Assembly (NCBI GenBank): GCA_018432315.1
Contig: JAHDLB010000005.1
Coordinates: forward strand, 1-64,000
Source: Anaerolineae bacterium
Lineage (GTDB): Bacteria; Chloroflexota; Anaerolineae; Aggregatilineales; Aggregatilineaceae
DNA length: 64,000 bases
Direction of reading: 5' to 3'
The translations under genes were made by a program, and so were the position numbers. Below the pieces are notes generated by a model, which was given only the letters and a program-made list of their open reading frames with translations, was not told where the DNA came from and made no database searches. Positions 48,401-55,541 of this stretch are shown here, piece by piece (the first letter of the stretch is position 1; every line of letters begins with the position of its first letter).

Positions 48401-48634
48401 GTCGAGGTCCAGAATCTCGGCCTGGGTCAGGCTGCGCGAGTCTTCGACCGGGTACCCTTCCGCGTAAATATTATGGAAAACCGATCCCACCGCCTCGCGA
48501 ACACTCACCGGCACACTCGATTCCGACGGGATCATGATCAAGCGGCGTGTCTGGCGAATCGTCTCCAGATCGACCAGCGCAGCGACATCGGGATCGACAT
48601 CGGCCAGCCCGCCACGAAAAAGAAAGTCGTCCAT
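45443..48634 (-). CDS. Serine hydroxymethyltransferase - aminomethyltransferase fusion (SHMT-GcvT)
   Basis: One uninterrupted 1063-aa frame. Residues about 1-450 are SHMT: PLP lysine 265 in ISFTTHKTMAGPRGA, and GYPVEDSRSL, LSGAPANNAVY, LLADISHVSGL. Residues about 500-650 look like a degenerate GcvT/YgfZ N-domain (LDVTGPDPASFLNVAVTSDV). Residues about 660-1060 are a full GcvT: MVPFAGWDMPVWY, FDVSHMGAFDFQG, ARTGYTGERVAYELFV, GLAARDSLRTEAGLPLYGHE. It would link serine-glycine interconversion with the T-protein step that makes methylene-THF. The ribosome site is AAGGAG. The gcv operon at 26-29.5 kb lacks gcvT, so this supplies it. Confidence 0.95.
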   Translation of the reverse strand: MDDFLFRGGLADVDPDVAALVDLETIRQTRRLIMIPSESSVPVSVREAVGSVFHNIYAEGYPVEDSRSLTQAEILDLDIRLAEYRRYSDARYYKGTEFADAIESLARRRAAELFATADIPADRLWVNVQPLSGAPANNAVYSALIEPGDTIMGLNLLHGGHLTHGSPVNRSGLVYNVASYSVDEETDHLNYDAIRQQALEARPKIIVAGFTSYPYAPDWARFRAIADEVGAYLLADISHVSGLVAAGVFPTPVGHAQIISFTTHKTMAGPRGAVLMTTDPKLGRKLDRAVFPGEQGGPHMNAVAAMAVAFKLAGTDQFKMLQRQIVTNAQRLAERLAARGLRIPHGGTESHMLLVDCKAVTGEDGTPLSGDMAARILDLAGIVCNRNTIPGDESAFRATGIRLGTPWITQRGFREPEIDRLADILADVLFGCQPFSYTSGGTRQAWRAKIDFDVLNAARREVDRLVRDAGIDFPVPDLAENPEDRGVAQKHFGVLPEDDAKRAGWATLDVTGPDPASFLNVAVTSDVLALRDGDSQPTRVLDPAGKTLARGVLHRVGAGAFRLHVDQNAERVAMWLRDLSDGFVAFDPQDIYAKVPGPVSVSVLSDEPDMSRYAIDWDAEDAGIDAGKPYYIGCRARGPVGGALPAFQWIEPEDGSLQTTTLHALHKELGAKMVPFAGWDMPVWYTSVSAEHSATRNGAGLFDVSHMGAFDFQGEGAEEFLNALTANDVTALETGKAHYNYLLGVDGIPIDDIFIYRLAPDYFLMVVNAANNDKDWAWITGLRDGRFMADSEREDVLLPARDRFTMRDLRAPETGDERRVDIALQGPASRDILLGLHGSAEDKARVKALPWAGVTRATLGGYDLIVARTGYTGERVAYELFVHPDKAPALFKDLAEGGATPVGLAARDSLRTEAGLPLYGHELAGDLGLNPADAGFGSYVKLWKPFFVGKRAFMAHERERDAVVTRFRMDSKGVRAPHPGDPLVDARGRVVGTVTSCSIDEEGYSLGQAYIRLSHAVEGTPLWVYAGADHIKPGKPFGELGIGDKTTVPSPATVLSRFPKRKK

Positions 48635-48731
48635 GCGAACTCCTTATAAGGAAGAAAGGGGTCTTTATTTCCCCTGCATTCTAACATGCGGCAGGGTGAA
48701 TAACCACTGCCGAAAATACGCGCGTCCACGT

Positions 48732-48765
48732 GCTAAAAGCAACGCCCCGCCGGTGATGACGGGGC
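48732..48765 (-). terminator. Terminator of tRNA-Val
   Basis: GCCCC/GGGGC hairpin about 11 nt after the tRNA 3' end, with GTTGCTTTTAG following it leftward. Confidence 0.55.
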
Positions 48766-48775
48766 TGGAGAGGTG

Positions 48776-48849
48776 TGGGTGACAAGGGACTCGAACCCCT
48801 GACCTCTTCCTTGTAAGGGAAGCGCTCTAACCAACTGAGCTAGTCACCC
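48776..48849 (-). tRNA. tRNA-Val (anticodon TAC)
   Basis: 74 nt reading leftward: acceptor GGGTGAC pairs with GTCACCC; D-arm GCTCAGTTGGTTAGAGC; anticodon stem CTTCC/GGAAG with loop CTTACAA, so anticodon TAC (valine); T-arm GGGGTTCGAGTCCC. CCA is not encoded. It marks the end of the GC-rich core; the integrase remnant starts about 190 nt to its right. Confidence 0.95.
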
Positions 48850-49035
48850 GGCCCACATGCTCGAATTATAGCCGCGCCGGATGTGGAGCGTCAAGTGCAG
48901 GTCTGCACGCGAAGAATCGGGTACAAAACCCGGTTTTTCATAGCGTTGGCGGCAGCTCCAGGTGGTGGGGATGGGTGGTCGGCCAACTGCGTTTCAAACC
49001 ATTTTGACGGCAATCTGACGGCAATCTTCACGGCA

Positions 49036-49792
49036 ATGTGCTCTCGCCAGGGCTCTCTAGCAGGAGGATGTATCACGTCCAAGAGAGGCCATGGCGAAGG
49101 CACTGTGTACCAACGTTCCGATGGGCGCTGGCAGGCGTCGTTCCGTGTCCGCCAAGACCGAACGCGCGGCACAGGCCAAGCTGCGCGCCCTGCAGCGGGA
49201 AGCGGACAGGGTCGGCGGCCTGGCGGACTCTGGTCAGCGTACCCTGAACGACCTCATCGACGCCTGGCTCGATAGCGCACCCGACCTGAAGCCGTCAACC
49301 GTGTCCAATTATCGTTGTTTTCTGGACACCTATGTCCGCCCTACCCTGGGCGATGTGCGCCTGGACCGGGTCACGCCAGACTGTCTCCAGGGATTGTATG
49401 CCGGTCTCACCCCATCGGTCGCAGAGAAGGTTCACCGGGTTTTACACCGGGCGTTTGCGGTGGCTGTGGTGTGGCGCTGGCTGGCCTCGAATCCGTGCGA
49501 CCACGTGCTCAAGCCCGCCTACAAGGCGCAGCCGAAAACGCTGTGGGACCACGCCAAATTGGAGACCTTCCTGGAAAGCACGACAGACCATGGTAACATC
49601 CACTGTGGGTGCTGCTGATTGGCACGGGCTGCCGTGTAGGGGAGGCGCTGGCCCTGGGCCGGGACGATGTCAGCGCAGACGGCGCATCCGTGACGATAAC
49701 CCGCACCCTGCACCGCATCGACGGGGAATGGGTTCTCGACCGCGCCAAGACAGGCAGTTCGGCTCGGACCGTCATGCTGCCCGCGGTCATGC
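49036..49792 (+). pseudogene. Tyrosine site-specific integrase, frameshifted and truncated
   Basis: Three pieces in different frames belong to one integrase. About 49080-49145 encodes the N-terminal arm-binding start (KRGHGEGTVYQRSDGRWQASF). About 49145-49600 encodes the SAM-like core-binding domain (TLNDLIDAWLDSAPDLKPST, DVRLDRVTPDCLQGLYAGL). About 49600-49790 encodes the start of the catalytic domain with the first active-site Arg (LLIGTGCRVGEALALGRDDV). Two frameshifts separate them, and the HxxR and Tyr motifs are missing because IS3 sequence begins at about 49790. It is not functional. Confidence 0.82.
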
Positions 49793-50155
49793 CGCATGGC
49801 CCTGCGCCAGCGTCAACCCGCTCCCGGCACGCTGCTGCATCATTCTGACCGTGGCGGACAGTATGCCAGCCTCAGTTATCAGCAACTCCTGGCCGCGCAT
49901 GGCATCATCGCCTCGATGAGCCGCGCTGCCGACCCGTACGACAACGCCTTGATGGAGAGCTGCATTGGCACGCTGAAAACTGAATGCGTTGATTACGTGT
50001 TTCCATCGCGCCAAGCGGCGCGGTCTGAAGTGTTTCGTTATCTGGAAGGTTGGTACAACCGGCGTCGACCGCATTCGGCGCTGGGTTATCTCAGCCCTGA
50101 GCAGTTTGAACAGCAGTTTCATCACGACAAGCTTTCTCTCCACTCCACGGGGTAA
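49787..50155 (+). mobile_element. IS3-family transposase (OrfB) C-terminal fragment
   Basis: About 119 aa of the rve/DDE transposase: HHSDRGGQYASLSYQQLLA holds the second catalytic Asp, DNALMESCIGTLKTE holds the catalytic Glu, and FRYLEGWYNRRRPHSALGYL is the family ending. The first catalytic Asp, OrfA and the left end are absent, so it is a truncated remnant fused to the broken integrase. No clear terminal inverted repeat is recognised at its right. Confidence 0.85.
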
Positions 50156-50272
50156 AGCTCATCAGGGTGAATTGTGTATCTGGTGCCAGGAACAACCCTC
50201 ACCTTCAGAAGACCGGTTCAATCTCCCTTGGGAAACGCTCTTTCCGCCACCTGAAGATCAATAGAATACGTG

Positions 50273-50305
50273 GTCCCAGATGGTCAGGCACTTGTCATCT
50301 GGGAC
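50273..50305 (-). terminator. Perfect 10-bp hairpin downstream of acr3-1
   Basis: GTCCCAGATG and CATCTGGGAC are separated by 13 nt, 23 nt beyond the acr3-1 stop. No U-run follows, so it may be a terminator or an old element end. Nothing else is seen between 50156 and 50327. Confidence 0.4.
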
Positions 50306-50327
50306 TAACAGGAGACGAGGACCTGCT

Positions 50328-51449
50328 TCAGTCCCCAACCGCAACCGTTTCACTTTGGGGTGCCGACGGGTCGCCCTTGTAGAATCGGCGCCCCAGCCAC
50401 AGCGCCACATACACCAGCCCGATCAGCACCGGCACTTCAACCAGGGGACCAACCACGGTCGCCAGCGCTTCGCCGGAGGCGATACCAAACGCGCCCACCG
50501 CGACCGCGATCGCCAGCTCGAAGTTGTTGCTGGCCGCGGTGAAGGACAGCGTGGCCGATTCGTCGTAGCGGAAGCCCAACCGGTGCGAGATGGTGAAGCT
50601 GATGGCGAACATCAGCCCGAAGTACACCAGCAGCGGGACCGCGATGCGCAGCACATCCACCGGTTTATCGACGATCTTCTCGCCCTGCATGCTGAACATC
50701 ACCACCACCGTGAACAGCAGGCCGATCAACGCGGTGCGGCCCAGGCGCGGCGCGAACTCGCCGTCGTACCATTCGCGGCCCCGCTGGCGGATCAGCGCGA
50801 AGCGGGTGATGATGCCCGCCAGCAGCGGGATCCCCAGGAAGATCAACACGCTCTTGGCGATGTCCCACATCGTCACGCCGACCTCAGCCGTGTCCGCGCC
50901 GAAGAGGTCGGGCAGGAACTTGAGATAGAAATAAGCCAGCGGGCTGTACATGATGATCTGGAAGACCGAGTTGAGCGCCACCAGCACGGCGCAATCTTCG
51001 TTATTGCCCCCGGCCAGCATGTTCCAGATCAGGACCATGGCGATGCAGCGCGCCAGCCCGACGATGATCAGGCCGGTGCGGTATTCCGGGTAATCGGCCA
51101 GGAACAGCCAGGCGAGCGCGAACATCAGCGCCGGGCCGATGATCCAGTTTTGCAGGATCGAGACGCCGAACAGCCGCCCCTGGCTGCGCAGGTTGCTCAG
51201 TTCTTCATATTTCACTTTGGCCAGCACCGGGTACATCATCCACAGCAGGCCGACGGCGATGGGGAACGAGACGGTATCGATGCGCAGCGAGTCGAACGCA
51301 TCTTGAATACCCGGGAAGATCGCGCCCAGGACCACCCCGGCGGCCATCGCCAGGAAGATCCACAGCGGCAGGAAGCGATCCAGCAGCGAGAGCCGTTGGA
51401 AGACAGCGCCCGTTTGGGCGGCAGTCGTTGAATGGGTTTGGGAGGTCAT
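50328..51449 (-). CDS. acr3: Acr3-family arsenite efflux transporter (copy 1)
   Basis: 373 aa, ten membrane segments; exports As(III) across the cytoplasmic membrane. Family motifs: [27 protein letters not shown] with the conserved functional Cys in TM4, and [15 protein letters not shown]. The ribosome site AGAAGGA precedes the ATG. It is last in a leftward run permease-arsF-arsG-arsE-acr3, but a double hairpin and 183 nt separate it from arsE. It is about two-thirds identical by eye to copy 2 at 57690. Confidence 0.95.
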   Translation of the reverse strand: MTSQTHSTTAAQTGAVFQRLSLLDRFLPLWIFLAMAAGVVLGAIFPGIQDAFDSLRIDTVSFPIAVGLLWMMYPVLAKVKYEELSNLRSQGRLFGVSILQNWIIGPALMFALAWLFLADYPEYRTGLIIVGLARCIAMVLIWNMLAGGNNEDCAVLVALNSVFQIIMYSPLAYFYLKFLPDLFGADTAEVGVTMWDIAKSVLIFLGIPLLAGIITRFALIRQRGREWYDGEFAPRLGRTALIGLLFTVVVMFSMQGEKIVDKPVDVLRIAVPLLVYFGLMFAISFTISHRLGFRYDESATLSFTAASNNFELAIAVAVGAFGIASGEALATVVGPLVEVPVLIGLVYVALWLGRRFYKGDPSAPQSETVAVGD

Positions 51450-51584
51450 CTGTCGATCCTTCTCCTAATTATCAGTTGTTCTGGCGAGAAAAAGGGACTG
51501 GCAACCCTCATTGGTGAACGCTTCTTTTGTGCATCTTCGTACGTTGATTGGCCTCCTGCCGGGCTAGACAAGGTTCGATATATT

Positions 51585-51626
51585 GGGCAAAAAGGTACAG
51601 CACGTGCTGTTGGGTTTCTCCCAACA
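51585..51626 (-). terminator. Double hairpin between arsE and acr3-1
   Basis: TGTTGGG/CCCAACA (51608-51626) is followed on the minus strand by palindrome CAGCACGTGCTG (51598-51609) and TACCTTTTT. It likely terminates or attenuates transcription after arsE. Confidence 0.5.
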
Positions 51627-51631
51627 ACGAT

Positions 51632-51892
51632 TCAACTTGATTTGTCTTGTCGTTCGCGAGCCCACTGCGCGATCTGCTCGCGTTTGGGGATGCGTCCGGC
51701 GCAGAGCACCTGCTCATCCATCAGGAGCGCGGGCACGCTCAACACGCCGTAGCTCGCGATATCCAGAAAATCGGTCACTTTCACGAGCTCATAAGCGATG
51801 GGCGGGTCTATCATGTCGAGCGCGAGGCGGGTTTCTGCCTCCAGGTAGCGGCAGTTAGGGCAGTCGGAGCCAAGAATTTTCACCGTCAACAT
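51632..51892 (-). CDS. arsE: Small thioredoxin-fold protein (CPNC), ArsE-like
   Basis: 86 aa of the TM0996/MTH895 thioredoxin-like family. The N-terminal redox motif is GSDCPNC, and the cis-Pro region is LSVPALLMDE. With ArsF and ArsG next to it, it matches the ArsE position of arsEFG clusters reported for aromatic arsenicals. It should act as a cytoplasmic thiol-disulfide carrier that works with the CcdA-like membrane protein. The arsE name rests on context; the fold is clear. Confidence 0.75.
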   Translation of the reverse strand: MLTVKILGSDCPNCRYLEAETRLALDMIDPPIAYELVKVTDFLDIASYGVLSVPALLMDEQVLCAGRIPKREQIAQWARERQDKSS

Positions 51893-51920
51893 TGGTTGTT
51901 TCCTTTGTGTGGTTGAGTCA

Positions 51921-52619
51921 TCAGAAAATTGACACGCCGTAGATATAGGTCAGGCAGTAATAGATGCCCACGATGATAAACAGCACGCCGGTGATGGTGC
52001 GCGCCCACCGCTCGAAAGCCATCACCCGGTTATAGGTCTGGCTGACCTTTTGCGTTCCAATGGCGAGCAGCCCCGCGAAGAGCAGCACCGGCAGACCAGT
52101 GGCTATGCCATAAATGCCGGGCATCACCAGTCCGGATTCCCACTTCACCGCCAGTGGCAGCACGCTGCCGAAAAACAATGCTGCGGATGTGGGGCAGAAG
52201 GACAGCGCGAACAGGATGCCCAACAACCCTGCGCCCCAGACGTTCATTTTTGCCGCACGATCCTGCATCGCCTGGCCGATCCCTCTGCCGCCAACATTGA
52301 AAGTGATCAGTTCTAGCAAGACCATGCCAACCACGATCAACAGTGGCCCCAGCGCCAGGTTCATGTACTTCTGCAAGGAGTACGATAGAGAGGGTGCGGA
52401 GAGCAAACTGGCGACCAGTACGGTTCCCAAGACAACGTAGGTGAGCATTCGCCCGCCAGTATAGAGCAGCCCGGAGGCAAAAACCTTGCGCGGACTGTCT
52501 ACCTGTCGGCCAACAAAAGAGATGGCCGCGATATTTGTCGCCAATGGGCAAGGACTAATGGAAGTCAGTATTCCGAACCAAAAGGCCGAGACCAGGGCAA
52601 TAACCCATTCTTCCATCAC
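51921..52619 (-). CDS. arsG: CcdA/DsbD-like membrane protein, ArsG-type permease
   Basis: 232 aa, six or more membrane segments with two intramembrane cysteines in CcdA-like context (SISPCPLATN in TM1 and ALSFCPTSAA in TM4). CcdA proteins pass reducing power across the membrane. This subgroup, placed with a periplasmic thioredoxin-like partner, is annotated as the ArsG family, reported to export aminobenzylarsenicals. Its start overlaps the arsF stop (ATGA). Either function, electron transfer or efflux, is possible. Confidence 0.78.
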   Translation of the reverse strand: MMEEWVIALVSAFWFGILTSISPCPLATNIAAISFVGRQVDSPRKVFASGLLYTGGRMLTYVVLGTVLVASLLSAPSLSYSLQKYMNLALGPLLIVVGMVLLELITFNVGGRGIGQAMQDRAAKMNVWGAGLLGILFALSFCPTSAALFFGSVLPLAVKWESGLVMPGIYGIATGLPVLLFAGLLAIGTQKVSQTYNRVMAFERWARTITGVLFIIVGIYYCLTYIYGVSIF

Positions 52620-53158
52620 CCACTCCCTTGCAGCATGGCTGTCGTCTCATCCTGGATGTACGTCAGGAATGCGCGCTTGTCGCCGGCCAATCGCCAAACC
52701 CGGTCCAGGTTTTTCCAATCGGTCTGAGCATTGTTTTCGAAGCGGGCAACCACGACGGAAGGGGCGTAAAGCTGGTAATCCTGGATGAAATGCACCGTGC
52801 TGGGTGTCTCGACGTTGATCACCTGGAATTCCACGCTGCCATGACGCAATTGGTTCGGAAACGACTTTTCGACCGCTTCTCTGGCGTAAGCTTCGATGGT
52901 TCGGCAGGTCACACAGCGCGCATTGCCGTGGAAGTAGTACACCACGACTCTATCTTCGGCAGTGCTTGCCGCGGTGTTTGTTTCCGGTTCGGCGGCGGTG
53001 GATGTGTTCCCTACTTCGTTCGCAATGAGCGCAATCACACTCACAGCGACGAAGGCAAGCAATCCCAGGGTTACAAGCGATTTAGGATTCGCCCAAGACG
53101 TCTTCTGACGGGTAGACGTAGTTTGTGATTTCTTTCTTGTCACTAGTAATGACCTCAT
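52616..53158 (-). CDS. arsF: Membrane-anchored thioredoxin-like protein, ArsF-type
   Basis: 180 aa: one membrane anchor (about 30-48), a short linker, and an external thioredoxin-like domain with VVYYFHGNARCVTCRTIEAYA, the CVTC pair being the redox centre. This block matches proteins annotated as ArsF, a subunit linked with reduction of nitroaromatic arsenicals. A GTG at 53143 with GAGGT upstream may be the true start. The frame overlaps the end of the FmdE remnant. Coupled to arsG. Confidence 0.75.
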   Translation of the reverse strand: MRSLLVTRKKSQTTSTRQKTSWANPKSLVTLGLLAFVAVSVIALIANEVGNTSTAAEPETNTAASTAEDRVVVYYFHGNARCVTCRTIEAYAREAVEKSFPNQLRHGSVEFQVINVETPSTVHFIQDYQLYAPSVVVARFENNAQTDWKNLDRVWRLAGDKRAFLTYIQDETTAMLQGSG

Positions 53159-53325
53159 CTTGGCACGGAATGCACATTGGCTGCCCGTCTTTCATGCGCA
53201 CGTAGCGGTCAAAGACATATTCGCCGCACACACTGCACTTGGTCTTGTTGAACGAGCCTTTGACCGGGACATTCGTGGCCGTGAAATTCGAAGACCCATT
53301 CGGGGGGAATATACTGCGTCGTCAT
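53082..53325 (-). pseudogene. FmdE-like protein remnant with large internal deletion
   Basis: The ATG at 53325, with GGAGAG upstream, opens a frame MTTQYIPPEWVFEFHGHECPG that carries the FmdE hallmark FHGHxCPG. The frame then breaks and stops after 38 aa. In the next frame a zinc-ribbon end follows at once (KCSVCGEYVFDRYV, GQPMCIPC), stopping at 53082. A normal FmdE has well over 100 residues between these parts. So the core has been deleted and the ends are out of frame. Confidence 0.65.
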
Positions 53326-53350
53326 GTATCTCTCCTTTCAGGAGGTATCG

Positions 53351-54658
53351 CTAAAATGCAGCCAATGCCATGCCGAACAGATAACCAGCCAACGTGCTGA
53401 ATACGGTGACCAAACCGACGTAGACAGCGGTCTTCTGGCGGCCCATGATGCGGCCCGTCACCAGGATGCTTTGCAGACTCAGCTCAGGGTCGGCCAGCAG
53501 GTAGGCCAGCAGCGGCCCGCGATGCATCCCCAGGTCCAGGAAAGCGGCGGCAATCGGCACTTCGACCAGGGTCGGGAAATACATGAACACACCGAACACA
53601 ACGCCGATCAAGTTGGCCCAGATGGTGTTGCGCCCGGCGAGCTTCTCCACCCATTCCTCCGGGGTAATTTCGCGGAACATGCCCGCCAGGAACACGCCGA
53701 CGATGAGCAGAGGGAAAATTTGCTTGATGAAGCGCCAGGTTTCCCACAGCCAATGGGCCAGTTCGTCGCGCTCCAGTTTTTTGACGGTGACGTAAGCGAT
53801 GGCGCCAAGCAGTATCACTTCAGCGAAAAAACGCCCGGTGAAGTTGATCACGAGACTACCGGATTCGGTGGTTGGCGCAGCCAGCAGCAGCGTGAAGGCC
53901 GCCATCCCCAACGCTGCCCAGGTCCAACGGTTGAACCCGGTCAGAATGTTGTTGAATCCCTTCCAGGCCACCGGGGCAATCAGCACCAGCATGAGGATCA
54001 GAGCCGCGCCCTGGTAGGTCAGGCTCAAGCCGTCCAGCGTTTCATCGACGCCATCAGAAAACTCAACCGGAAGCGTGACGCTGAATGCTGTGCCGGTCAA
54101 CAGGCCAATTTGCAGCGTCCCGGCAATGAGCACCGCGAGCAGCAGCCCAAACAGCGCCCACAGCGCGGGGCGCATGGAGGCAGTCCGCTCAAACATAGCA
54201 GCCTGGGCCGGGTCGACAGCGGGCTGTTTGAACAGCGCAGCCATGATCATACCGATGGTGATACCAAAGGTGATCGCCAGCACGATGCGCGCCGCCGCGA
54301 TGTCCATCCCGATCACGGAGCCGGTGTAGCTGATGGCGAGGATGTTAACTGCCGGGCCGACGAACAGGAACGTGATGGCTGGTCCCAGGCCCGCGCCGCG
54401 CTTCCAGATACCGGCGAACAGCGGCAGGATGGTGCATGAGCACACTGCCAATATGAACCCACCGATTGCCGAGGCGGGATAGCTGATGTATTTTGGCGTC
54501 TTGGGACCGAGATAGCGTGTCACGACCTCTTTGGGCATCAGGCCGCCAAGATAGCCTGCGATGAAGAAGGCCGGCACCAGGCACAACAGGACGTGCGCCG
54601 CCAGGTAATCGAGCAAGCCGGTCCATCCGGCATTGAGTAGATCGAGAACGATGTCCAT
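53351..54658 (-). CDS. UPF0718 permease (ArsP-like)
   Basis: 435 aa, about ten membrane segments, PF03773-type permease. The hallmark is the cysteine pair in ILAVCSCTILPLFAGIWKRGAG (split after TILPL) and FLFVGPAVNILA; the second half repeats the pattern around YFPTLVEVPIAAAFLDLGM. ArsP in this family exports trivalent organoarsenicals, but other members have other substrates. It is the first gene of the leftward operon permease-(fmdE remnant)-arsF-arsG-arsE, right behind an ATTC-N8-GAAT operator. Confidence 0.82.
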   Translation of the reverse strand: MDIVLDLLNAGWTGLLDYLAAHVLLCLVPAFFIAGYLGGLMPKEVVTRYLGPKTPKYISYPASAIGGFILAVCSCTILPLFAGIWKRGAGLGPAITFLFVGPAVNILAISYTGSVIGMDIAAARIVLAITFGITIGMIMAALFKQPAVDPAQAAMFERTASMRPALWALFGLLLAVLIAGTLQIGLLTGTAFSVTLPVEFSDGVDETLDGLSLTYQGAALILMLVLIAPVAWKGFNNILTGFNRWTWAALGMAAFTLLLAAPTTESGSLVINFTGRFFAEVILLGAIAYVTVKKLERDELAHWLWETWRFIKQIFPLLIVGVFLAGMFREITPEEWVEKLAGRNTIWANLIGVVFGVFMYFPTLVEVPIAAAFLDLGMHRGPLLAYLLADPELSLQSILVTGRIMGRQKTAVYVGLVTVFSTLAGYLFGMALAAF

Positions 54659-54675
54659 AGTCTAGACCTCAGTAT

Positions 54676-54691
54676 ATTCACAAGAGTGAAT
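54676..54691. promoter_or_regulatory. ArsR-type operator A (site 1)
   Basis: ATTCAC-AAGA-GTGAAT, a perfect palindrome 18 nt before the permease ATG, overlapping a TATACT at 54671-54676 on the minus strand. Same 16-nt ATTC-N8-GAAT form as three other sites in the island. Confidence 0.75.
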
Positions 54692-54703
54692 GAAGTATTT
54701 CTC

Positions 54704-54733
54704 AAAAGATACCTCACTGACCGGTGAGGTATC
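54704..54733 (-). terminator. Terminator of the arsR1-trx unit
   Basis: Stem GATACCTCA/TGAGGTATC followed leftward by TTTTGAG, 12 nt after the thioredoxin-like gene's stop. Confidence 0.7.
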
Positions 54734-54744
54734 CTTGTTCGTCG

Positions 54745-54999
54745 TTAGGAAGCCTGCACGGCTTCTGCCAACCAGCCTTTGATCTCCGCCGGGCTGGGGA
54801 TGCGCGCCGCAGCGACCACCTTTTCGTTGATGACCAGTCCGGGCGTGCTGAGAATGTACGCGCTGATCTCAAGCGGATCGGTCACTTTGATGATTTCGTG
54901 CTCTGGCTGGGGGTTGAGCATCGCCAGTGCTTCGCGTGTATGGGCTTCAACCTTTTGGCAGTTCGGGCAGCCGGGCCCAAGAACTTTGATGGTGAGCAT
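54745..54999 (-). CDS. Small thioredoxin-fold protein (CPNC), copy 2
   Basis: 84 aa, TM0996/MTH895 family: GPGCPNCQKVEAH redox loop and STPGLVINEKVV cis-Pro region. ATG 54999 has CTAGGAGA upstream. It starts 24 nt after arsR1 and is cotranscribed with it. It probably passes electrons between an NADPH-linked reductase and a membrane or arsenic-handling partner. Closely related to arsE and to the copy at 62547. Confidence 0.82.
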   Translation of the reverse strand: MLTIKVLGPGCPNCQKVEAHTREALAMLNPQPEHEIIKVTDPLEISAYILSTPGLVINEKVVAAARIPSPAEIKGWLAEAVQAS

Positions 55000-55022
55000 A
55001 GGTTTTTCTCCTAGAGGTACAC

Positions 55023-55367
55023 TCAAGAAACGGATTCAAGAACGGATACGGCACAGCGCGGACACGAACAACCTTCCAATCGCGCCGGTCTTTCCTCCTC
55101 GACCGGTCCGAAGATCGCATCCAGCAGCGTTGCCGTGATGTCGTCTGCCAGACAATAGAAGACCTGCAGTCCGTCTTTGCGGGTATCTACCAATCCGGCT
55201 TCGCGCAGGACCATCAGTTGTTGAGAGATATACGCCTGACGTTTGCCGAGCGCAGTTTCCATATGGCACACACACGCCTCATCGCTGCGCAGCATATCCA
55301 GGATTTGCAGACGCACCGGGTGTGCCAATGCCTTGAAGCGAACCGCGAGTTCTTCATATGAGGACAT
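55023..55367 (-). CDS. arsR: ArsR-family repressor (arsR1)
   Basis: 114 aa winged helix: LAHPVRLQILDML, As(III)-sensing pair Cys32-Val-Cys34 (ACVCHMETALG), recognition helix QAYISQQLMVLREAGLV, and a C-terminal CSCPRC segment that adds further cysteines. ATG 55367 has AAAGGAT upstream. Operator A site 2 lies just before the gene, so it should be self-repressed and probably controls the other A sites. Confidence 0.93.
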   Translation of the reverse strand: MSSYEELAVRFKALAHPVRLQILDMLRSDEACVCHMETALGKRQAYISQQLMVLREAGLVDTRKDGLQVFYCLADDITATLLDAIFGPVEEERPARLEGCSCPRCAVSVLESVS

Positions 55368-55382
55368 TGTTTCATCCTTTAT

Positions 55383-55398
55383 ATTCACAAAGACGAAT
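55383..55398. promoter_or_regulatory. ArsR-type operator A (site 2)
   Basis: ATTCACAAAGACGAAT, 16 nt ATTC-N8-GAAT, between the arsR1 promoter and its ribosome site. It shares ATTCACAA with site 1. Confidence 0.7.
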
Positions 55399-55400
55399 GC

Positions 55401-55429
55401 AGTTTACTTGAACAGCATCTTGAAAACAA
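55401..55429 (-). promoter_or_regulatory. arsR1 promoter
   Basis: Minus-strand TTGTTT (55424-55429) and TAAACT (55401-55406) with 17 nt spacing. Operator A site 2 sits directly downstream. Confidence 0.55.
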
Positions 55430-55541
55430 GGGCGAATAGTCACCTGATTGACGTGACATAATTCATGACCAAGACAGGCCAATCCGGTCGTGCCAGGGGA
55501 TTCAAAACGCACCAAAACCGGGTGACATCTATCATATCGCA

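Noticed and set aside
45545-48649. Plus-strand open frame of over 1000 aa opposite the SHMT-GcvT gene
   Set aside because: Mirror frame caused by high GC at third positions; composition is His/Arg/Gln/Ala-rich and unlike any protein family.
48776-49036. tRNA-Val as the attachment site of the integrase
   Set aside because: The tRNA runs leftward, so the island lies at its 5' end, while integrases usually target the 3' half. No direct repeat of tRNA sequence was seen to the right within the window.
51508-51631. Small minus-strand coding region between arsE and acr3-1
   Set aside because: The frame has no ribosome site and crosses the double hairpin; no family resemblance was recognised.
51631-51645. 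TTCAACTTGATTTG as another operator B
   Set aside because: Lies over the arsE stop codon, lacks the palindromic centre and has no promoter beside it.
53324-54439. Long plus-strand frame of 371 aa opposite the permease gene
   Set aside because: Gln/His/Arg-rich composition and no motif; the minus-strand frame is a clear membrane permease with operator and ribosome site.
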